Shown here piece after piece: positions 57,871-64,000 of a stretch of 64,000 nucleotides of DNA. The stretch's first letter is position 1, and the number at the start of each line of letters is the position of its first letter. The notes beneath the pieces are model-generated. The model saw only the letters and a list, made by a program, of their open reading frames with translations. It was not told the DNA's origin and ran no database searches. The stretch is from Neopestalotiopsis rosae. Lineage: Eukaryota > Ascomycota > Sordariomycetes > Amphisphaeriales > Sporocadaceae. The translations under genes were made by a program, and so were the position numbers. The stretch is from contig JALGAS010000009.1 of NCBI GenBank assembly GCA_023078685.1, forward strand, positions 1,798,001 through 1,862,000, given 5' to 3'.

Positions 57871-59191
57871 CTAGAAGTCTTGATTCATGCTCGACGATGA
57901 GGATAATTTTTGGAAATTATTTCCATTGTGGATTTGACCTCCTCGAGTTATGGGTAACTCGCACAATTCCGTAAAAGAATGGTCCACCGTACCTCCGATA
58001 CTGCATTTTGAGAATCGACGCACCAGATTGCCAAGAAGCGTCAAACCATTCTGAAGTACAGGAACACATAACGGAAAGTTACTGACAATCGTAGCGGTGC
58101 TGACTTCTCGAACGCACCACGGAAACCAGACCGGCTCCGTAGGGTTTTTGAAAACGTTATACTTCATCATAATCGCAGCGATCATCTACGGCCATGTTAG
58201 AAATAGAAACGGCTTCCAATTGTGGACATACCACAAAGATACCCATGCTGGAAAGGCAAATGAGGAATACCTTCCTACCCAAAAGCATCAATTCAGTCTT
58301 TGATGAATCGCACCCTGGTTACTTACTTTGCGGCATTCAACTGCAAATGAATAAAAGAAATTGTAGGAATGAAAATACAAATTGCATCGGTGGTCAGATT
58401 GAGACTCATCTGAAGAATGTTGTAATTCGTCCACGTTAAGCATGCTTCTATATAATGAAGAATCAGTTTGAATGTATCTTGAGAAAGGTTAAGAGACTCT
58501 TAGTAGCAGCGGTTGACCTAACCTACCGACATCTGGTTGAAGCACAAGGTACTGTGAGAATGGTCTGCACCAGCCACCGAACAGTGCTACTAGAATGGCA
58601 ATGTAAGACGCCGCGAAATAACCAGACACCATGTTCAAAACAACTTTTCGGTTGAGGAAGATACTTTTCTAGGGTTAGTACGCAAAAGCACAAGGCTACT
58701 GAGGGTGAAAACGTACGCTAAACGGTGATACATAATGAGAAGACAGCATTTATTTCCCCACAAAGTTGTCTGTATTGCTGTTTCTGCTAGCATGTTGAGA
58801 ATACCTAACTGTCGACCGTACAGCGCCTCTTGCTCCTTGGTCAACTCCTCGAAATTTGTGTTCGTAATAATGCCTTCATAGATAAAAAGGCTCGTCACTG
58901 CAATAGTGTAGGTTGCCTACGCCGAATAGGTGTTTTATTAACACACATCCTTGACCGGGGGAAGAAGCTCATACCATGATGAATGTCATGAGAATGTCAT
59001 CAAAGTGAATTGTTGTTCTTGGGTGACTTAGAAAAATGTACTGCGAAATGCTGGAGGAAATATTAGTTTAGTGCTATATCGGACGTTCTGGGAACAGACA
59101 ATCTGGTAGATATTACACAAATAGTAATGGCATACCAAAACCAACACTCTATAGCCAATCCTATTGACGGTGTTGGAAATGAAGCCATCAT
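57871..59191 (-). CDS. Second rhodopsin/SAT4-type membrane protein, seven exons, 330 aa
   Basis: Exons 59191-59100, 59050-58975, 58916-58713, 58668-58527, 58447-58327, 58274-58232 and 58185-57871 sum to 993 nt in one frame. Most donors are good (GTATGA, GTAGGT, GTAAGT, GTATGT); two are weak (GTCTGT at 59099, GTTTTC at 58712). Family landmarks are 'WFWYAITICVISTRFISQYI', 'TTIHFDDILMTFIMATYT', 'LYGRQLGILNMLAETAIQTT' with 'KCCLLIMYHRLA', 'VVLNMVSGYFAASYIAILVA' with 'GGWCRPFSQY', 'CLTWTNYNILQMSLNLTTDA', 'AAKKVFLICLSSMGIFVMIA' and 'EPVWFPWCVREVSTATIVSN'. It is only distantly related to the gene at 53.8 kb and lacks the long tail. Because everything joins in frame I consider it intact, with the weak donors as the main doubt. 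Confidence 0.75.
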
Positions 59192-59194
59192 ATA

Positions 59195-61800
59195 CGTCTC
59201 AGGATGAAGGACTTGCTCATGGAGAGCGTAATTTTGACATTTAAGCAGAATTCGAAATGAAGGTAAACATGGAATGTTATTACCTGAGTTATTGTCTTGA
59301 AAACGAATTACGTCTTATTAAAGTGATATAGCTAATAAATATGGGTCTCCTCGTCCATTTGAATGACTCAAGATGTCCAACAGAACAGATCACTTGCCAC
59401 GGGGCCATAGCGAATGGTACTTGCAATATCTCACCAAAACTTTCGAGCATCTTAAACTAACGAACATGACGCCTTGATTGTGGCGGGTGTCAGAAGACAG
59501 AACTTGTAGAGGCTAGAATCAGTAATATAATAGTATTCAGATACTGCATCCAGAATACCGTTCAACTAGTCATCATGATAAAATAATCAAATCAACTCGA
59601 ATGAAACAATAAGTGCATGATTGAGACAGGGTAGTAGCTACGAGAGTCTAGAACTCAGCGCCAGCCTCATGTAGCTTAGACATCAGTACCCTAGTGGACT
59701 CGACCGATCAAGATTCACACTCAATAGTGGCGCCTTCTGAGCCGGTCATTCATTCGTTAGTAACGTCAAGTAAAATAATTTGGTACCTAATTAACTAAGG
59801 CTCTCGGTCTTGTGACAACCTATATAGGAGGCAAAAGTCATATACGTAGAATTTGGGAGCGATACTAATCCCAAATGAATGACATGGCGGATAAAGTTTC
59901 GTATTTGAGCAGATAACCTTGCATCGAATTCGATATTATTTTGACGTGGACTAATATCATGAGACGACCATCGATCTTCCGCAATAGTTAACTTGCCAAA
60001 GTAATCACTAGTACTCTGGCATGCTGGCTCGAGAGCTATGTGATAGTCATAGCGAGTCAGCTGGACAAGACTTGGCGATCGACTGGCGTGAGGCTCGCAG
60101 ATCTGAGGGAAAACTGCCCACTGTTTGATGCCCCCAGCACAAGTTCCAGCAGAGGATTCAAGCTGGGCCCGATTGAGCTTAAAGGCTCGAGCGCGAGGAT
60201 AGCTCAACCGCAATATGATCAAAAAAACCACATGGTTGCCCAGCCATTCTTCATTAATAAGGGTTTTAAATAACTGTTAAAATTTGCAACGAAAAGGGCA
60301 AAAAGTATAATTGGTTATGTGTATGAAGGTGAGAATGGTTGAGGATAGATGGCATAGCGACCCCGCACCGAGCCACTAGACAGGTTTCGGTGCACCAACT
60401 AATTACCAACTGTCGTAAAGGTCGATATGTCATCTCGATTTAAGCCCATACTGATGACCCAAGGTTCTCCAAAACACGAAAATGTAAGCAAAATGGTAAC
60501 TTACTGCCCCAAAAATAACTGTAATTCTTTAGTGTCGCACCCTAGCTCAATTTGTGGCATCAGGATTGTCTATTCCATCTTTTGGAGAGATCATTCTGCT
60601 GGGCTTGTCCCACGGTCTCCATTTGAGAGCCTTTTGTTCCTGGCCACCATATCTAGCCTCTCTCAAGCATGGACCAGCTTCTCCAAGGATCGAGGAACCT
60701 CTGTCTGGTATCTTCTCGCAACAATCTTGTGCGCCGAATCCTCTATAGTATCATAGGTCCAGCAAGTTGCGGAAAATAAAGTTGCAAAGCTTCTTCTACT
60801 AGCGCTCGGCACGCACCAGCGCCGAAGCCCCGATCACAACTTCTCTTTTTTCTCAGTTGGGTATGTTTCATAGCTAATCATTGAAAGACCTATCATCTAC
60901 CATCCAGGAGAAAAACCGCTTTGAAGACGTTCTTCGCGTATTATATTTAGGTTCAACCATGAAGATACTGCAAAGCTTTAGAATATGTATCAAGGCGCGC
61001 ACTACAAGCTTCCTTTTTGTTGGATAGCTTGTGCTTCTTGTGTGAAGAAAAAGCGCCCAGATTGAAGTACATATTCTAAATAGGAGGAAATGATTGTGGA
61101 ATAAGTAAACACCTGAAGCATCTCATTGCGATTCATCAAGCTTTAGGTCAGGCCTCTCTGTGTGTGGCCTACAGACCCTCAGCATTACTATACATCCTAG
61201 CATCCAATTGGGTCAATGCTACGCCACAACATCATTCTTGCCGCTCGATATGACAAGCAACCGAACGGCTGGTTCCAGTAGTGATTGTCCCAAATAGCCA
61301 AATAAAGCCAAGGACGAAGGGACTTGCGTGGGGTAGAAGTCAGGCGATCTGTGCTGGTAACCACCTTGGGGACTGGGTAGTGGCACTCCTTCTCAAACAT
61401 GTCAGATATCAATGACCATCTCCGCAATATCGTTGACGTACAATATCGTCTTTCAACAAAGGTGTAACATCCTCGCTTGATCGAGCGTGAATTGCATTCA
61501 CGATATTCGTCAAAGTTTGCCATCTCTTAGCGAGGTTGGCGTTACTCCTATTTCTTTTCTTGGGTGTACTTGGTTCGACCGCTGCCATGATTGTGTTTAT
61601 GGCGGGTGAAGCGCCTGTGTCTCAAAATGCTAGAAAGCTGACGATTTGTGAGAATACGTACTTAGTATATCAAACAATTGTATTCCAAAGAGGAAGAAAA
61701 CAAATATAATCACTCACCCAAGCATACATAAATCCCCGAATACTACTATAATTCCTTGCGAGAACGAGAGTTGCTTTCTGCACTTCCGTACATAAAGCCA
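59195..61800. other. AT-rich stretch without a convincing gene
   Basis: Frames at 60231-59791 (minus, 146 codons), 60427-60756 (plus) and 61523-61197 (minus) are moderately long but show no domain I recognise. A minus-strand segment 'RKSLRPWLYLAIWDNHYW' near 61300 is coding-like. Confidence 0.35.
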
Positions 61801-61814
61801 GCCGTCAGCGAAGG

Positions 61815-61975
61815 GCTTATATTGCCGCGATGTGCAAGTAGAATGCGCTCACTGCAGCAGAACCGAAACGTGAAGGCACAATCTGTGCTCATTCAGCTCT
61901 CAGCAGGCAGAGATGGCGGAAGAATCTTCTCGAATCAGTATTGACATTTTAGATGTACATAGTGCCTTGCTTGTT
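61815..61975 (+). repeat. Dispersed cassette B, copy 3
   Basis: 'TTGCCGCGATGTGCAAGTAG' and 'CACTGCAGCAGAACCGAAAC' match copy 1 at 17125 closely, with mostly transition differences. Confidence 0.65.
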
Positions 61976-62107
61976 ATTTGTTACGAGCGGCGAAATTCCA
62001 GCAGCATGCAAACGGGAATGGTGCCACAGGCTCGCGATCATGCAAGGGGTAGACTTGAGTCACTAGACTAAGCCGTAGATCCATTCTAGGCACTCTTCCG
62101 TTCGTCG

Positions 62108-62300
62108 CTTCATTGCGTCATACTTGTTTGCAGTCCGACATGAGGGGCCGATTTGGCACTGAAAAGTGCAGGCGTCATGTTCTCACGCTTTACTTTTGCG
62201 TAGATCTGAAAATGGATGTTCGACTTAGCGTCAAAAATGGAGCATCTGTGCCAAGGAGCAAAGAGACAGACGAGCATACTGTACAGTACAGTACCGTGCA
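62108..62300 (-). repeat. Dispersed cassette D, copy 3, inverted
   Basis: Reverse complement of the 52.0-kb and 13.4-kb copies, from 'CGTCGCTTCATTGCGTCAT' to 'GGAGCATCTGTGCCAAGGAG'. It is followed by 'CTGTACAGTACAGTACC', a short palindromic run. Confidence 0.65.
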
Positions 62301-62357
62301 TGTCTAGAATGTTTGCATTTTGACGACTGGAGTAGACGAAGAACATCCCCAAAAAAA

Positions 62358-62610
62358 CTTTCCAGAAGGGTATCTCAGAAGGGTATCCCAGAAGAGTGTC
62401 CCAGCACAGAAGAGGATCCAAGGCACAGAAGAGTATCCCGGCACAGAAGTGCAACCAAGACACAAAAGGATATCCTGGTGTCTATACGAACCATCGAGCA
62501 CAGCCTTAGAACCTAGAGCCTGGAGTGAATGTGCTGCAGTGTTTCGAAGGCCTATGAGGACCTAGTATCGATAAGCAGGGGGCCGATATGGCTACGTTCT
62601 CTAGATCACG
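62358..62610 (-). repeat. 18-bp array 8 with cassette C, inverted
   Basis: About six units such as 'AGAAGAGTATCCCGGCAC', some shortened to 13 bp, then the inverted cassette C ('GAGCACAGCCTTAGAACC' to 'CTAGATCACGATC'). Confidence 0.7.
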
Positions 62611-62749
62611 ATCTATAATTTCGGCGCTAGGTTGCCAGATATTGAAGATTAGCACCCTTGATAATACTTCCAGTACATGCAATTTGGGACAGAAGGTACG
62701 CTCACACAACCATGAGGAGCGACGAAAAAAATCCAGGCAAGAGTCATGA

Positions 62750-62830
62750 ACTGTGGATCAAATCTCCGACGGCCGAAGATCCTGTGGGCCTTAGCTCCGG
62801 CCTCCGGACGTAGTCCGTGGGTTCCGTTGT
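62750..62830 (-). repeat. Dispersed cassette E, copy 2, inverted
   Basis: 'TGTGGATCAAATCTCCG' to 'GTGGGCCTTAGCTCCGGCC' is the reverse complement of 52275-52345; a third relative follows at about 63035-63090. Confidence 0.55.
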
Positions 62831-63305
62831 GCATTCCTTTGAACGATTCTCAGACGTCTTGTCAGCATTGTTTACCTCCTGGGTGCAGTACTACACACGC
62901 GTATGGACCCGATAGAAAACAATACACTATCGGCATACGGTAATAAGACCCACATTGGCCAGGTCATATCTCCCTTGATCAGGCTCTTTGCTGGACGCAA
63001 ATGCACAAACACTGGGGACTCCAAGGTTTTCATCCGCAATGCCGGAGCTGAGGTCCCTTATGCCTTCGGCTTGCGGGTTTTCGGTCCACAATTTGAGCCC
63101 AGCAGCTATGGGTGAGGTACGCTGCTGGGGTTCAAGGGTACTACAAGTAGTTCTAGCTCGCAAACAAGTACGTAATGTGTGACCTTACCACTACTGGTAC
63201 GATATATGTTATTGCACAGAAAAGGGACGTCTCCGAGAAAGAAGAACACATTTATTTCTCTTCCTATCATCGCGTCCGTTGGTGTAATGAAAAGCCTCGT
63301 GCATC

Positions 63306-63765
63306 ATGAACACATCAGGATCTCCTTCCAAAAATATGACATCGAGAACACTAGGTAAGTTTCTTCAAAGTTGACGTGTTACTGTTGACTTATGAATGCT
63401 AATGACCTGTTATGCTAGACCTCTTGGGCGTGGACGCTTCCTCGCAATCAACTCATAGTTCCGTGGAAGCTGAAGCCGAGAACGAGCTGCTCGATCTACC
63501 CATCACTGTCACAAAGAAAGGCAGAACTCGAAATGTGCTTGAACATGAAATGGTTATATCTGATCGAGAATACCCATGCGAGATCATCGGGGAGAAACAG
63601 ATCAGAGGGAACACTTGGTATCTTATCAGGTGGGAGGCGACATTGGAGCCTCAGGAAAGTGTGAGCTTGGCCGCAGTCAAAGCTTGGCACCAGAAGAAGT
63701 ACGAAGAGGAAAGTCGGTCGCGTGTACGTCATGTGCAGTCAAGGAAAAAGAGAAAGCAGCGGTGA
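63306..63765 (+). CDS. Small chromodomain-like protein, 131 aa
   Basis: ATG at 63306; exon 1 (63306-63354) and exon 2 (63419-63765) join in frame across a 64-bp intron (GTAAGT donor, CTAAT branch, TAG acceptor). The first half is an acidic Ser-rich segment. Residues about 78-120 fit a chromo-type fold: 'REYPCEIIGEKQIRGNTWYL' then 'IRWEATLEPQESV' and a final helix 'AAVKAWHQKKYEEE'. Of the aromatic cage residues that read methyl-lysine, Tyr near the start and Trp in 'IRWEA' are visible. The C-terminus is very basic ('RKKRKQR'), suitable for nuclear import or nucleic-acid contact. Chromodomains occur in heterochromatin proteins and in the integrases of chromoviral retrotransposons. No transposon neighbours are seen, so a stand-alone chromatin protein is plausible. 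Confidence 0.7.
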
Positions 63766-63769
63766 CTGT

Positions 63770-64000
63770 CTGAAGTCGCATTGTTCTTAGTGGATGGCTG
63801 TCGTCTCCGCTCATCCAACAATGGTTAGCATCGAGGATGTGCAACCGACGTCGAATGGTATTGCTACAATTCGACAGAGGTGACAAATAGATGATGCTAT
63901 ATTTACACTGCAGACAAACACATGGCGACAAGAAAACGTCTTCTTTATTTTGCGAAACTCTCACGCTTTCTTGACTGGGCTCCGCCGCCTCTTGGAAGGA
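63770..64000. other. Right edge of the window
   Basis: No gene recognised in the last 230 bp. Confidence 0.4.

Noticed and set aside
1..64000. tRNA genes, rRNA, CRISPR arrays, telomere repeats
   Set aside because: I looked for T-loop motifs, TTAGGG runs and regularly spaced repeats and found none that hold up. The 18-bp arrays have no spacers.

Overview
The window looks like nuclear DNA of a filamentous ascomycete (Pezizomycotina). Genes carry several 45-65 bp introns with GT...CTAAC/CTGAC...AG signals, gene density is low, AT-rich repeat-laden stretches alternate with GC-richer genes, and lesions are dominated by C-to-T style transitions as expected from repeat-induced point mutation (RIP). 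The genus cannot be told from the sequence. No tRNA, rRNA, CRISPR array or telomere repeat was recognised. All assignments come from reading the sequence by eye.

Left part (1-13.5 kb): a small acidic coiled-coil gene (2.1-2.5 kb), a field of degenerate 18-bp tandem repeats (3.2-5.2 kb), a short Crb2/Rad9-like BRCT gene with an in-frame stop (6.5-7.9 kb), an unrecognised four-exon gene (9.0-9.9 kb) and an apparently intact five-exon DUF3435/FluG-type tyrosine recombinase (10.7-13.2 kb, 738 aa). That family includes the 'captain' recombinases of Starship giant transposons. Its orientation would place any cargo to its left, including the genes at 2-10 kb, but element ends were not found.

Middle (13.5-35 kb): a graveyard of broken genes (a membrane-like relic, a fungal-specific domain fragment, an MFS transporter relic, an NLR N-terminal stub) and one large multi-pass membrane protein gene. 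Then come two ~2-kb copies of one element in inverted orientation (24.7-26.7 and 33.0-34.9 kb). Each carries an F-box-like reading frame, and between them lies an intact GC-rich zinc-dependent dehydrogenase gene (30.2-31.8 kb).

Right part (35-64 kb): a copy of RLI1/ABCE1, normally essential and single-copy, with a damaged splice donor and a 1-nt deletion in its 5' exons. Around it are NACHT-WD40 relics, two small coiled-coil genes, a phosphatidylserine decarboxylase relic with two TGA stops, a GNAT acetyltransferase, fragments of an alpha/beta hydrolase and a phytanoyl-CoA-dioxygenase-like protein, two spliced rhodopsin/SAT4-type seven-helix membrane protein genes (53.8-55.3 and 57.9-59.2 kb) and a 131-aa chromodomain-like protein gene at the right edge.

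Several dispersed repeat families tie the window together: the 18-bp unit with its conserved flanks, a family ending in the 'AATCACTTAC' tandem, and at least four short cassettes found two to four times. The overall picture is an accessory or subtelomere-like compartment built by mobile elements, RIP and capture of gene fragments. The genes do not form an obvious single pathway.
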